The notes under the pieces were generated by a model. That model did not search any database and was not told the DNA's origin. It saw nothing but the letters and a program-made list of their open reading frames with translations. DNA of 64,000 bases from an uncultured Lachnospiraceae bacterium (GTDB lineage Bacteria > Bacillota > Clostridia > Lachnospirales > Lachnospiraceae), in NCBI GenBank assembly GCA_902765725.1, contig CACXAT010000007.1, forward strand, positions 21,779 through 85,778, written 5' to 3'. The position numbers were made by a program, and so were the translations under genes. Of this stretch, positions 54,262 to 63,358 are shown one piece after another (positions within the stretch are counted from its first letter, which is position 1; every line of letters starts with the position of its first letter).

Positions 54262-55395
54262 TTACTCAGCGTCTGCAGGCTCCTCGACAGCATCGGTATC
54301 GATCATATCGCCGATGGTTGCCATGTCATCATACTTCGGAGCAGCAGTCTCAAGAGCCTTCATGCTCAGAGAGATCTTGTGATCCTGACCATTGAAGTCA
54401 ACGACCTTCGCCTCGATCTCCTGACCAACCTTCAGAACGTCTGACGGCTTGTCAACATGATCGTGAGAGATCTGAGAAACATGCAGCAGAGCGTCAACGC
54501 CCGGCTCAAGCTCTACGAATGCGCCGAAATCAGTCATACGAGCAACACGGCCGGAAACAACAGAGCCGGCAGCGTACTTCTCGCCTGCGTTCAGCCACGG
54601 ATTCTGTCCCGGGAACTTCATGGAGAGAGCAATCTTCTCGCCGTTGATGTTCTTGATGAGAACAGTGACTTCCTCGCCAACCTTGAAGACCTTCTTCGGG
54701 TTCTCAACGTGGCCCCAGCTCATCTCAGAGATATGAAGCAGTCCGTCTGCTCCGCCCAGATCGATGAATGCGCCGAAATCAGTGACATTCTTAACAGTAC
54801 CGGTAACGGTATCGCCGACATGGATGCGCTCGAACAGCTCCTTCTGGAGTTCCTTCTTGCGCTCGACAAGCAGCTGCTTGCGGTCGCCGATGATGCGGCG
54901 TCTGCGCGGATTGAACTCGGTAACTACGAATTCGATCTCCTGGCCGTTGTACTTCTCAAGGTTCTTCTCATAGGTATCGGATACCAGAGAAGCCGGGATG
55001 AAGACACGGGCGCCGTCAACGACAACACTCAGTCCGCCGGACAGAACCTGTACGACAGGTGCAACCAGGACTTCGTGATTGTTGAAAGCTTCCTCAAGCC
55101 TCTTGTTGCCCTTCTCAGCAGCGAGTCTCTTGTAGGTAAGAAGAGTCTGGCCTTCGCCGTCATTGACCTTCATAACCTTCGCTTCCATGGTGTCGCCCAC
55201 ACTGACGACCTCAGTCAGGTCGATGCTGGAATCGTTGGAGTATTCACTCTTGGTAATGATTCCGTCAGATTTGCTGTGAATGTTCAGGATGATCTGATCC
55301 GGCTTGACGTCGATAACTTCGCCCTCAACAACCTCACCAGTGTGGATAGTCTTAAATGTTTCGTTCAGCATCTGTTCAAAATTGTCTTCCGACAT
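54262..55395 (-). CDS. rpsA: Ribosomal protein S1-like protein with four S1 domains
   Basis: A 377-residue RNA-binding protein with four S1 domains, the length usual in Firmicutes, where S1-like protein may act less centrally in translation than in E. coli. Domains 3 and 4 show GTVKNVTDFGAFIDLGGADG and GRVARMTDFGAFVELEPGVD. The start at 55395 has GAGGAGG 10 bases upstream, inside the 3' end of ispH in another frame (31-base overlap). In many Clostridia ispH and rpsA are fused into one gene; here they are separate and overlapping. Confidence 0.94.
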   Translation of the reverse strand: MSEDNFEQMLNETFKTIHTGEVVEGEVIDVKPDQIILNIHSKSDGIITKSEYSNDSSIDLTEVVSVGDTMEAKVMKVNDGEGQTLLTYKRLAAEKGNKRLEEAFNNHEVLVAPVVQVLSGGLSVVVDGARVFIPASLVSDTYEKNLEKYNGQEIEFVVTEFNPRRRRIIGDRKQLLVERKKELQKELFERIHVGDTVTGTVKNVTDFGAFIDLGGADGLLHISEMSWGHVENPKKVFKVGEEVTVLIKNINGEKIALSMKFPGQNPWLNAGEKYAAGSVVSGRVARMTDFGAFVELEPGVDALLHVSQISHDHVDKPSDVLKVGQEIEAKVVDFNGQDHKISLSMKALETAAPKYDDMATIGDMIDTDAVEEPADAE

Positions 55396-56324
55396 AGTTT
55401 TGAAACCTCCTCAATTAAAATATTTGGGGTGGAAGCCCCTGCTGAGATACCTACGATGCCCCTGAATGGCACCAGACGGAGATTCAAATCATCGAAAGTC
55501 TGAACAAAAAAGGTGTTGCTGCACTCTTTCCTGCAAATCTCATATAACTTCTGCGTATTTGAACTGTGTTTACCGCCGATCACAATCATCGCATCCGCGA
55601 GTTTCGCGATCGATCTGGCCTCTGTCTGCCTTTCTTCCGTTGCATTGCATATAGTATTCAATACAGCAGGTTTATGATAACTCAATCCCATGATAATTTC
55701 AACAAATTTGTAAAATTTCTTGAGATTGAATGTGGTCTGACTCACAATACACAGATTTTTGTCTGTTTTTTGTTTATACAAGCGTGCTTCTTCTTCTGTT
55801 TCGACGACGGTCACCTCTCCTGTGCACCATCCGCGGATTCCTTCTACCTCCGGATGAACTGCAGAACCGGTGATCACGATCTCATACCCCTCGTTCCCCT
55901 TCTGCTCCACGATCCGGTGTATCTTCCTGACGAAGGGACAGGTGGCGTCCACCACATGAAGGTTCCGCTCCTTCAGAAGATCATAGATCTCCCGGGATAC
56001 GCCGTGGGACCGGATGATAACGGTTCCTTCCCGGAGGTTCTCCAGCTCCTGCCGGCTGTCTATGACCCGGACGCCCCTGTCCTCCAGGTCCTTCACCACG
56101 ATCTCATTGTGGATGATCGGCCCGTAGGTGTAGATCGGCGCATGCTCGCTGCGGATCTGCTCATATACCGTATCCAGCGCTCTCTGCACGCCGAAGCAGA
56201 ACCCGGCACTCCTGGCCGTGTAGACAGCTGCAGTCTGATCCGGGCTGACCCACAGATCCCCCTTCATGACCGTACCCTCTTCGCGGCAGTCTTCTGTCAG
56301 CTGCCTGATCCTCTCATCGACCAT
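55365..56324 (-). CDS. ispH: 4-hydroxy-3-methylbut-2-enyl diphosphate reductase
   Basis: A 319-residue iron-sulfur enzyme for the last step of the methylerythritol phosphate isoprenoid pathway. The three cluster cysteines are in SAGFCFGV (Cys43), DATCPFV and NTICNATEERQ; TGSAVHPEVEG and the substrate-binding HGVS are present. A 35-residue N-terminal extension precedes the usual start; an internal Met at residue 20 could be used. Its ATG overlaps the cmk stop (TGATG). The 3' end overlaps rpsA by 31 bases. Confidence 0.95.
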   Translation of the reverse strand: MVDERIRQLTEDCREEGTVMKGDLWVSPDQTAAVYTARSAGFCFGVQRALDTVYEQIRSEHAPIYTYGPIIHNEIVVKDLEDRGVRVIDSRQELENLREGTVIIRSHGVSREIYDLLKERNLHVVDATCPFVRKIHRIVEQKGNEGYEIVITGSAVHPEVEGIRGWCTGEVTVVETEEEARLYKQKTDKNLCIVSQTTFNLKKFYKFVEIIMGLSYHKPAVLNTICNATEERQTEARSIAKLADAMIVIGGKHSSNTQKLYEICRKECSNTFFVQTFDDLNLRLVPFRGIVGISAGASTPNILIEEVSKLCRKTILNRC

Positions 56325-56989
56325 CACATCTTTTCCTTTGCAAGCCGTGTTATCTCAGCGACCACTTCATCCAGCGTCATGTCAGAGGTATCCAGATATA
56401 CCGCATCCTCCGCCTGCCGAAGGGGCGCCGTCTCCCGGTGCATGTCACGGTAATCGCGATCGGCTATGTCCTTCCGGATCTCTTCGATGCTGCACTCTGC
56501 ACCCTTCTGTACCATCTCCTGATATCTGCGTCTTGCCCGCTCCTCTACACTTGCCGTCAGGTAGATCTTCAGCTCCGCATCCGGCAGAATATTGGTTCCG
56601 ATGTCACGGCCGTCCATGATCACATCCTGTGAGGCCGCCATATCCCTCTGCAGATCCAGAAGCTTGCTGCGCACCGCAGGGATGGCCGCGACCACGGAAG
56701 CCTGCGCTGAAACCTCCTCGGTGCGTATGCGGTCAGAGACATCCTCCCCGTTCAGGAACATGCGCTGGATCCCTTCTCTGTAGCCCAGCTCGATCCGGAT
56801 CTCATCCAGCGCTTTCCGGAGGCTCTCCTCCCTGTCAACAGGCACCTGGTGCTCCAGCATGTACAGGCCGATGGTGCGGTACATGGCCCCCGTATCCACA
56901 TAGATAAAGTTCAGATTCTCTGCAGCCCTTCTGGCAGCTGTGCTCTTGCCGGCGCCCGCCGGTCCGTCGATTGCGATCGCAAAGCTCAT
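56324..56989 (-). CDS. cmk: Cytidylate kinase
   Basis: A 221-residue enzyme that phosphorylates CMP and dCMP. The P-loop AIDGPAGAGKSTAAR is at the N-terminus, followed by YVDTGAMYR, DGRDIGTNILPDA and the lid region with ERARRRYQE. Length is normal. It overlaps the flavoprotein gene (ATGA at 56986-56989) and ispH, so cmk-ispH-rpsA form a translationally coupled block. Confidence 0.97.
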   Translation of the reverse strand: MSFAIAIDGPAGAGKSTAARRAAENLNFIYVDTGAMYRTIGLYMLEHQVPVDREESLRKALDEIRIELGYREGIQRMFLNGEDVSDRIRTEEVSAQASVVAAIPAVRSKLLDLQRDMAASQDVIMDGRDIGTNILPDAELKIYLTASVEERARRRYQEMVQKGAECSIEEIRKDIADRDYRDMHRETAPLRQAEDAVYLDTSDMTLDEVVAEITRLAKEKM

Positions 56990-58257
56990 ACGTATTCTCC
57001 TTCTGTCTGTGTAATGGATGCCGCCTCACCCGCCGCGTGCCCGGTAGACCACGCGATCTGCAGATTGAAGCCGCCGGTATATCCGTCCACATCCAGCACC
57101 TCTCCTGCGAAATAAAGTCCTCGCACAAGTCTGGATTCCATCGTGGACGGGTTGATCTCTTTCACGGACACTCCTCCGCGGGTGATAACTGCCTCATTGA
57201 AGCCGCGCAGTGAAGTGATCGTGAAAGCAAAATGCTTGGTTGCCTGTACCAGCGCCTGCCTCTGCTGTTTCGTCACATCATGAACCGGAGTATCGGGACT
57301 GATCTTGGCGCGCCCAAGGATCACCGGGATCATCTTCGCCGGGTAGAGGGACGCCGCGACATTGTGCACTGCCTTGTTGGAGTTCTCCGCGAACTCCCTC
57401 AGGATCCTTGCATTCAGCTGTTCCTCCTCCAGAGCCGGTTTCAGGTCGATCTCGGCACTCAGCTCTCCCTTCCGGATCTGATTCTGGATATCGGCGCTGG
57501 CACTCAGGACCAGCGGTCCCGTGATGCCAAAATGCGTGAACATCATCTCGCCAAAGCCTGTGTACAGCTTCTTCCTGCCGCTGCGTACCGTCAGGCTCAC
57601 ATTCTTCAGGGACAGGCCCTGCATGAGCAGAAGGTCCTGCTCCTTCGTATTCAGAGGGACCAGGGACGGGGTCAGCTCCGTCACCTTGTGTCCGGCCTCC
57701 TTCGCGAACCGATAGCCGTCTCCTGTTGATCCTGTCGTCGGGTAGGACAGGCCTCCGGTCGCGACTATGACTCTGGAGGCGCTGATCCTCGATCCGTCCG
57801 ACAGCATCACACCGGCGGCTCTTCCATCCTCAAGGATCAGCTGCTTCACCTCTGCGCCAAGTCGCACCTGCACGCCAAGCCTTCTCATCTCCTTCTCCAG
57901 TCCCCTGGTGATATCCGACGCGTGATCGCTCAGCGGAAATGCGCGGTTTCCGCGTTCCACCTTCGTCCGGACACCCTTTTCCTCAAACCAGCTGCGTACC
58001 GCCCGTGAGTCAAACCCGCACACTGACGAATACAGGAAACGGGAATTGTGAGGGATATTGGAGAAGAACTCTTCCGTATCACAGTAATTGGTAAAATTGC
58101 AGCGGCCTTTTCCGGTGATATAGATCTTCTTGCCCAGCTTCTCATTTTTCTCAAGAAGTATCACTTCCGCGCCTTGATCGGCAGCGGCGCAGGCTGCCAT
58201 CATGCCTGCCGCGCCTGCGCCGACTATTATGATTGTGTTTCTGCTGTCCTGGCTCAT
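56986..58257 (-). CDS. HI0933/BaiN-family FAD-dependent oxidoreductase
   Basis: A 423-residue flavoprotein with an N-terminal Rossmann motif IIIVGAGAAGMMAACAAADQ, the family motif KKIYITGKGRCNFTN, and C-terminal FAD contact GFNLQIAWSTGHAAG. The family is widespread beside cmk in Clostridia. Members have been linked to dehydrogenation of bile acids and other ring compounds, but most have no assigned substrate. ATG 58257 has GGAGG close upstream; the frame stays open further without family sequence. Confidence 0.9.
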   Translation of the reverse strand: MSQDSRNTIIIVGAGAAGMMAACAAADQGAEVILLEKNEKLGKKIYITGKGRCNFTNYCDTEEFFSNIPHNSRFLYSSVCGFDSRAVRSWFEEKGVRTKVERGNRAFPLSDHASDITRGLEKEMRRLGVQVRLGAEVKQLILEDGRAAGVMLSDGSRISASRVIVATGGLSYPTTGSTGDGYRFAKEAGHKVTELTPSLVPLNTKEQDLLLMQGLSLKNVSLTVRSGRKKLYTGFGEMMFTHFGITGPLVLSASADIQNQIRKGELSAEIDLKPALEEEQLNARILREFAENSNKAVHNVAASLYPAKMIPVILGRAKISPDTPVHDVTKQQRQALVQATKHFAFTITSLRGFNEAVITRGGVSVKEINPSTMESRLVRGLYFAGEVLDVDGYTGGFNLQIAWSTGHAAGEAASITQTEGEYV

Positions 58258-58273
58258 ACTCCTCCGGCAGGCG

Positions 58274-60019
58274 CTACTCCCGGCCCTGCCCATCGCTTCC
58301 GCCCTGCCGGTCAGCCGTACTGATCCACTGCGCGTCCACGACTTCCTGCATGCTTTCGTCCTGCTTCTGTTTGATCTTTTTCAGTTCTTCCTTCACGGCA
58401 GCCTCTCCCGCCCGCCGTGTCTTCCGGTCGCTGTTCTCCGTGCTCTCCAGCAGCTCGTCGATGGACTTCCAGTCCCGTTCGGAGGGTTCTTCCTTCACCT
58501 CACCGCCGCCGTCGTCCAGCTCAAACCAGAACTCTACGCCATCCTCCGCGTTCTTCACACCATAGCTCTGGTGGAAGGATTCCATGATGGCTTTAACGAT
58601 GGACAGTCCGACTCCGCTGCCTCCGTATTCCCGGGTGCGCGCCTTGTCCACCTTGAAGAATTTATCCCAGACCTGGTCCAGATCCTCCTCCGGAATGTGG
58701 CTTCCGGTATTGAATACAGAGATCCGGATCTTTCCGGTCTCAGTGATCTGTTCAGCGCGGACCACGATCCGCCTCTCGCTCTCCCCGCTCTCCATGTCAG
58801 TGACATGATTGATCGCATTGCTCAGGTAGTTCGTGAGAACCTCTTCCACCTTAAACTCATCGCCCCAGGCCTGGATCGACCGTGGTCCTTCGTAAGTCAG
58901 GGAAGCACCCTTCTGGTCCGCAAGGATCTTCGTGGAAGTCACCTTGCCCTCGATCAGCTCGCCCAGGTCAAAGCGGACCATCTCCACCGTGTCCGCGCCA
59001 AACTCCAGCTGGTTGAGGGTAAGCAGCTTCCTGACAAGCGTATTCATCTTCTCAGCTTCGTCAACGATCACCTCCAGATAGTAATCCCTGGAATCCGGAT
59101 CGTCAGCCACACAGTCCTGCAGCCCCTCCGCATACCCCTGGATCAGGGCAAGGGGAGTCTTCAGCTCATGGGAAACATTGGACAGGAACTCCCGCCTCAT
59201 GTCATCGATCCTGGTCTTTTCATCCAGATTCTTCTGGAGTTCATTATTGGCCGTCTTCAGCTCGGAGATCGTCTTCTCCAGCGTCTCGCTCATCCGGTTG
59301 AAATGGTCTCCCAGCTGTCCGATCTCATCCAGACCTCCCCCGGTGTACTTCGCGTCGAAATCAAGATCCGCCATCCGCTCGGACAGTACGGTGAGCTCCC
59401 GGATCGGACGGGTGATCCTCCGGGAGAGCCACCAGATCATGAGGATCCCGACAAGAATCGCCGTCGTTATCGTATACAGGATGAATTCATTGGAGATCTT
59501 CGCGCTGGTCTTGATACTCTCCATGGGGATCCGCATCATAAAATGATAGCCGCTCCCGGGCAGTATCCCCCACATCTCCAGGTACTCCGTGTGGAACTTG
59601 TCATCCGTCTTGCGCTGGAAAGTGTAATCGTCCGTTCTCTCCAGTATCGTGACATCTCCGTCGTCGATCTGGAAGTTATAGGCGTACAGGCGCGCTGCCA
59701 TGACCTCTTCATCCCGGTCTTCATAATCAAATACCGACAAAAAGTCCAGGTCCAGCACCACCAGAGATATATTGCCGGAACGCTCCAGGGCAGTGAACTC
59801 ATTTTCAAAATACGAAGTGTCCACCTTCCCGTCTTCCGCAATATGCCTGTCGACCTCTGCATAGGCCGTGCTCAGGGTATGACGAAGACGCAGTTCATAG
59901 AACCGCGCCATGTAAGCATTATTCACGAGAAGCATCGCAGCCATCACGAACACCAGCAGCCCGATAAACAGTATACTGAGCTGGCCGGCGATCGATCTGG
60001 ACTTGCCCGATCTATTCAT
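58274..60019 (-). CDS. Sensor histidine kinase, CssS-like context
   Basis: A 581-residue membrane kinase: membrane segment at about 14-34, an extracytoplasmic sensor of about 145 residues, second segment at 180-199, HAMP domain, dimerisation domain with His284 in NVSHELKTPL, and an ATPase domain with NYLSNAINH and GGSGVGLSI. The last 75 residues form a charged tail that is unusual for the class. It lies 19 bases after its response regulator. The shared upstream element with htrA suggests a secretion-stress role like CssS of Bacillus subtilis; this is inference. Confidence 0.93.
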   Translation of the reverse strand: MNRSGKSRSIAGQLSILFIGLLVFVMAAMLLVNNAYMARFYELRLRHTLSTAYAEVDRHIAEDGKVDTSYFENEFTALERSGNISLVVLDLDFLSVFDYEDRDEEVMAARLYAYNFQIDDGDVTILERTDDYTFQRKTDDKFHTEYLEMWGILPGSGYHFMMRIPMESIKTSAKISNEFILYTITTAILVGILMIWWLSRRITRPIRELTVLSERMADLDFDAKYTGGGLDEIGQLGDHFNRMSETLEKTISELKTANNELQKNLDEKTRIDDMRREFLSNVSHELKTPLALIQGYAEGLQDCVADDPDSRDYYLEVIVDEAEKMNTLVRKLLTLNQLEFGADTVEMVRFDLGELIEGKVTSTKILADQKGASLTYEGPRSIQAWGDEFKVEEVLTNYLSNAINHVTDMESGESERRIVVRAEQITETGKIRISVFNTGSHIPEEDLDQVWDKFFKVDKARTREYGGSGVGLSIVKAIMESFHQSYGVKNAEDGVEFWFELDDGGGEVKEEPSERDWKSIDELLESTENSDRKTRRAGEAAVKEELKKIKQKQDESMQEVVDAQWISTADRQGGSDGQGRE

Positions 60020-60038
60020 AGTATCCTACCGCCGTCTG

Positions 60039-60728
60039 TCACGCCTCTTCCTGCGTGGTATCGAACTTATACCCCATTCCCCAGATCGTCTTGATATAGC
60101 TGCCCCGGTCGCCCATCTTGGCCCTGAGCTTCTTGACGTGGGTATCGATCGTGCGGGCATCGCCGAAATAATCATAATTCCACACACTATTCAGGATCTT
60201 CTCTCTGGAGAGCGCGATCCCCTGGTTCTCCACGAAGTAGGTCAGAAGCTCGAATTCCTTGAAGGACAGCTCGACCAGCTTCCCGTCGATACGGACCTGG
60301 TGCGCAGCCTTATCGATCTCGACAGCGCCCGCGCGGATCACATCGTCTCCGCCGACTGCCCCGGTTCTTCTGAGGATCGCCTCTACCCTGGCCACCAGGA
60401 TCTTCGGGCTGAAGGGCTTGGAGATGTAGTCATCCACACCCAGATCAAAGCCCAGCTGCTCATCCCTCTCATCGGTCTTCGCCGTCAGCATGATGATCGG
60501 GACCCTGGATTCCTTGCGGATCTCGCGGCATACCTCCCAGCCGTCCAGCTTCGGCATCATGACATCCAGGATGATCAGATCGATGTCATTCGTAGAAAAG
60601 AAGATGTCGATCGCCTCCGCGCCGTCTCCCGCCTCCAGGACCTCATAACCCTTGCGTGTCAGGAAATCCCGCACCAGCTTGCGCATCCTTGTTTCATCGT
60701 CCACAACAAGTATCTTTAATGTATCCAT
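60039..60728 (-). CDS. OmpR-family response regulator
   Basis: A 229-residue regulator with a receiver domain (Asp10, Asp11 and phospho-acceptor Asp55 in LIILDVMMPKLDGWEV, Lys in MLTAKTDE) and a winged-helix DNA-binding domain (ARTIDTHVKKLRAKMGD). It is first in a run of six close or overlapping genes down to rpsA. A repeated TTCAC element at 60810-60825 upstream also occurs before htrA and may be its own binding site. Confidence 0.95.
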   Translation of the reverse strand: MDTLKILVVDDETRMRKLVRDFLTRKGYEVLEAGDGAEAIDIFFSTNDIDLIILDVMMPKLDGWEVCREIRKESRVPIIMLTAKTDERDEQLGFDLGVDDYISKPFSPKILVARVEAILRRTGAVGGDDVIRAGAVEIDKAAHQVRIDGKLVELSFKEFELLTYFVENQGIALSREKILNSVWNYDYFGDARTIDTHVKKLRAKMGDRGSYIKTIWGMGYKFDTTQEEA

Positions 60729-60809
60729 ATGATTTCCTCTTCCTGATATAGAATAATTATCTGCTTAATCTGATTTACATATTATCTTACCACAGTCTGC
60801 CAAAATTGA

Positions 60810-60825
60810 GTGAAAGAACTGTGAA
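60810..60825 (-). promoter_or_regulatory. Candidate response-regulator box upstream of the two-component operon
   Basis: Minus strand TTCACAGTTCTTTCAC, containing two TTCAC half sites 11 bases apart, as expected for tandem binding by an OmpR-family dimer. It shares TTCACAGTT-N4-CAC with the site before htrA (63373-63388). The downstream -10 is unclear (TAAGAT at 60784-60789 is one option). Confidence 0.5.
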
Positions 60826-60863
60826 TCCAGGTACACTGCACAGTGCGGTAAGAATCAGTGTAT

Positions 60864-60891
60864 AAAAAAGGGCCCCGCTGCCGCGAAGCCC
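60864..60891 (-). terminator. Intrinsic terminator of the tmRNA gene
   Basis: Minus strand stem GGGCTTCGC / GCGGGGCCC (9 bp including two G-U pairs), GGCA loop and six T residues, 4 bases after the tmRNA 3' end. Confidence 0.88.
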
Positions 60892-60895
60892 TGAA

Positions 60896-61239
60896 TGGAG
60901 TAGACGAGAGTCGAACTCGTGTCCGAAAGCCGGTCCACCGTCCTTCTACTATCGTAGTCTATTCTTTAGGATTCCCCCGGCAGCCCGGGAACAGACACCC
61001 TGACTGCATCGGTAGCTTCATGATACGCCCGCGCGCTCAAAGCTTTGCGCGTGTCGTTTCCTGCATGATCGATGCCCGGGTCTCAAGGTGCAGATGCCCT
61101 GAGTCGGACAGCCGAGCCTAGTTAGGCTGCAGCGAGCTGATAATTATTGTCAGCGTTTATATTTAGGTTGGGATTTAACGTATCACCTTACGGATAGCTT
61201 CTCCGGATTCACAGCCCCCGTCGAAACCTTTACTACCCC
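60896..61239 (-). ncRNA. ssrA: Transfer-messenger RNA
   Basis: A 344-base tmRNA, which rescues stalled ribosomes together with SmpB. The acceptor stem pairs 5' GGGGTAG with 3' CTACTCC and has the G3-U pair needed for alanine charging. The T arm GAGTTCGACTCTC is next to the 3' end. The discriminator A is the last encoded base; CCA is not in the DNA. The tag frame at 61122-61154 reads ADNNYQLAAA followed by TAA, with an A at -4 of the resume codon. A consensus promoter lies upstream, a terminator downstream, and smpB is the neighbouring gene. Confidence 0.96.
61122..61154 (-). other. tmRNA tag-peptide reading frame
   Basis: Ten codons GCT...GCC plus TAA inside tmRNA encode ADNNYQLAAA, ending in the LAAA-type degron expected for ClpXP recognition. 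The alanine resume codon GCT follows ATAAAC. Confidence 0.85.
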
Positions 61240-61253
61240 ATGTGTACCGTATA

Positions 61254-61282
61254 AGTATATCTGAAAATGAATGCCCGGTCAA
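61254..61282 (-). promoter_or_regulatory. Promoter of the tmRNA gene
   Basis: Minus strand TTGACC (61277-61282), 17-base spacer, TATACT (61254-61259); transcription would start a few bases before the mature 5' end at 61239. Confidence 0.88.
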
Positions 61283-61301
61283 TCGGCCGGCCTGTCACCT
61301 T

Positions 61302-61778
61302 CTATCGGTTATATTCCTTAAATGCACGTTCCATATCACGTTTCGCGTCTTTTTTAGCTATATCCGCCCTCTTATCATAAAGCTTCTTGCCCTTTGCGAT
61401 ACCAATCTCGCATTTCGCCAGGCTTCCCTTGAAATAAACCTGCAGCGGAACGATCGTGTACCCCTGCTGCGTGATCGCGCCGAGAAGCTTGCCGATCTCT
61501 CTCTTGTGCAGCAGCAGCTTCTTCGGTCTCAGGGGATCCTTGTTGAAGATATTCCCCTTCTCATAAGGGCTGACATGCATGCCATAAATGATCGCTTCCC
61601 CATCTTTGATCTGAATATAGGATTCCTTGATGGAGCACTTGCCCATGCGAAGAGACTTCACTTCCGTTCCCGCAAGAGCGATACCGGCCTCGAACTTCTC
61701 CTCGATAAAATAATCATGGTATGCTTTTTTGTTATTTGCAATCAGCTTTACCGGCGGTTTCTTTGAGTCATTTCCCAT
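61302..61778 (-). CDS. smpB: SsrA-binding protein SmpB
   Basis: A 158-residue protein that binds tmRNA and places it in the ribosomal A site. Visible family marks are [36 protein letters not shown] and the basic C-terminal tail KGKKLYDKR with [15 protein letters not shown]. Length is standard. It lies directly upstream of ssrA on the same strand. The Shine-Dalgarno is weak and a 12-bp hairpin sits just upstream (61795-61824). Confidence 0.97.
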   Translation of the reverse strand: MGNDSKKPPVKLIANNKKAYHDYFIEEKFEAGIALAGTEVKSLRMGKCSIKESYIQIKDGEAIIYGMHVSPYEKGNIFNKDPLRPKKLLLHKREIGKLLGAITQQGYTIVPLQVYFKGSLAKCEIGIAKGKKLYDKRADIAKKDAKRDMERAFKEYNR

Positions 61779-61794
61779 ATCTTTTCTGCGAAGC

Positions 61795-61838
61795 AGACAT
61801 CCCTGTATGTAAACAGGGATGTCTGAATATACATTATA
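61795..61838 (-). promoter_or_regulatory. Probable -10 box and 5' stem-loop of smpB
   Basis: Minus strand TATAAT (61833-61838; no good -35) is followed about 9 bases later by a perfect 12-bp stem AGACATCCCTGT / ACAGGGATGTCT with a 6-base loop, ending 17 bases before the smpB ATG. It may be a 5' stabilising structure, or the htrA terminator. Confidence 0.5.
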
Positions 61839-61926
61839 ATCAGTTTTACAGAGCCGCTCTCAGTTTATCACAGCCTGTCCGTGATTACAACCGATGCTCC
61901 GGCAGTCTGCCCGGATGAAGGCCCGA

Positions 61927-63294
61927 TCAGAAACCACCGTTGTCAAATCCGTCAGAGCCTCCGAATATGTCATCAAAGGGGCTGCCTCCGAAGATATCAT
62001 CCGGAGCCTGCTGTCCGTCACCGGAATCTCCATCTTCAATCACAGAGGGTTCGGTTTTCTGGGATTTCATGCCCTCCGGGGCACTCTCCAGCGTGACCTC
62101 CACCTTCTGTTCCTCGTAGCCGCTCCCTGAGCCTCTCATAACGGTGACCTCGACGGTCTCGCCCGGCGCATAGTAGTTGATCTGACGAAGCAGCGCTTCC
62201 TGGGAATCAATGTTGATCCCGTCAAAGCCCACGATAATGTCGCCCTTCTGCAGTCCGGCCTTATCGCCTGCGGAGTCCTTCGTCACTTCGTATACGTAAG
62301 CGCCTTCCGGAATGTTGTAGTACTCACTTGCCTCAGCAGATACGCCTACGACCGTGACGCCCATGTATCCATGGTCTTCAACCACGTCCCTGGTCTCACG
62401 GTTGATCAGATCCTCAAGGACCGGGATCGCCGTGCTGATCGGGATCGCATATCCCATGTTGTCGCCTTCCAGATATCCGGCATTGAAGATACCGATCACT
62501 TCACCCTTGGAATTGACAACAGCGCCGCCGCTCTGTCCCTGGTTCGCGGCTCCGTCTGTCTGGAACTCGGTAAATGTGGAACCGTCTTCCACTGTGACCT
62601 CAACGTTCAGCGCGCTGACGATACCGGCCATAACGGAGATTCCCTCTCCCAGAGAGTTGCCGATCGTGATGGCGGTCTGTCCGACCTTCAGGTTGTCGGA
62701 GCTTCCGAGAACAGCGATCTTCAGCTGGCTCAGGACATCCTCGTTGATGTCGTCCAGATTGACTGCGATGACTGCCAGGTCCGTCTTGCTGTCGGTCCCC
62801 TTGACCTTCGCCGGAGCGATCGCGTCATCCGGATCCTCCACGTCTGCGGAGAAGGCGACCGTCACCTCAGTGGAACTCTCCACGACATGATTGTTGGTCG
62901 CGATCAGGAGCTCCTTGTCATTCTGGGCGATGATAAAACCGCTCGCGGCTCCTTCCATCTCAACGGACTGAGACTCGCCGAAGAAGGTCTCGACCTCCTG
63001 GACGCTCTTCTCGGTAACCGTTACGATCGACGGCATCACAGCCTCGACGATTCCGGACACGTCAATTGCCGTGATGGCCGTGTCCGAAGCATTGGTCGTC
63101 TCCAGCTGCGCATAGTCTTTCTTCTCCTCCTCAGGCGCCTCTGTTTCCGGTGCCGCTTCCGTCTCTGTCTCCGTAACGGAAAGAGTAGTCTCCTTGTCGT
63201 CCGCAAATGTGGCCGGTGCAGCCTGTCCGATAACAAGCGCACCTGTGAGAATAGCTCCTGTGATTCCGGCTGCGATCCTGTTCCTGTTCTTCAT
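61927..63294 (-). CDS. htrA: HtrA/DegP-family serine protease
   Basis: A 455-residue surface protease that degrades misfolded secreted proteins. It has an N-terminal signal or membrane anchor (residues 7-30), an acidic Glu/Thr-rich linker, a trypsin-like domain with His136 in TNNHVV, Asp172 in KTDLAVI and Ser255 in GQSGGAV, and one PDZ domain near 300-400 (GDIIVGFDG). The tail is Asp/Gly-rich. ATG 63294 has AAAGGGG 7 bases upstream. The upstream TTCACAGTT element suggests control by the two-component system at 58274-60728. Confidence 0.95.
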   Translation of the reverse strand: MKNRNRIAAGITGAILTGALVIGQAAPATFADDKETTLSVTETETEAAPETEAPEEEKKDYAQLETTNASDTAITAIDVSGIVEAVMPSIVTVTEKSVQEVETFFGESQSVEMEGAASGFIIAQNDKELLIATNNHVVESSTEVTVAFSADVEDPDDAIAPAKVKGTDSKTDLAVIAVNLDDINEDVLSQLKIAVLGSSDNLKVGQTAITIGNSLGEGISVMAGIVSALNVEVTVEDGSTFTEFQTDGAANQGQSGGAVVNSKGEVIGIFNAGYLEGDNMGYAIPISTAIPVLEDLINRETRDVVEDHGYMGVTVVGVSAEASEYYNIPEGAYVYEVTKDSAGDKAGLQKGDIIVGFDGINIDSQEALLRQINYYAPGETVEVTVMRGSGSGYEEQKVEVTLESAPEGMKSQKTEPSVIEDGDSGDGQQAPDDIFGGSPFDDIFGGSDGFDNGGF

Positions 63295-63358
63295 AATAAA
63301 ACCCCTTTCCAAAGCAATCGATTCTATGTATTGCCTCTCTTCGATTTGTTAGTCACAG

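Noticed and set aside
58202..60094. A 630-codon plus-strand open frame opposite the histidine kinase
   Set aside because: Same cause: it is the complement of a clear kinase gene and shows no domain or start signal.
60896..60925. tRNA-like T arm and acceptor end
   Set aside because: It belongs to the tmRNA; no D arm or anticodon arm of a separate tRNA is present. No tRNA or rRNA gene was found in the window.
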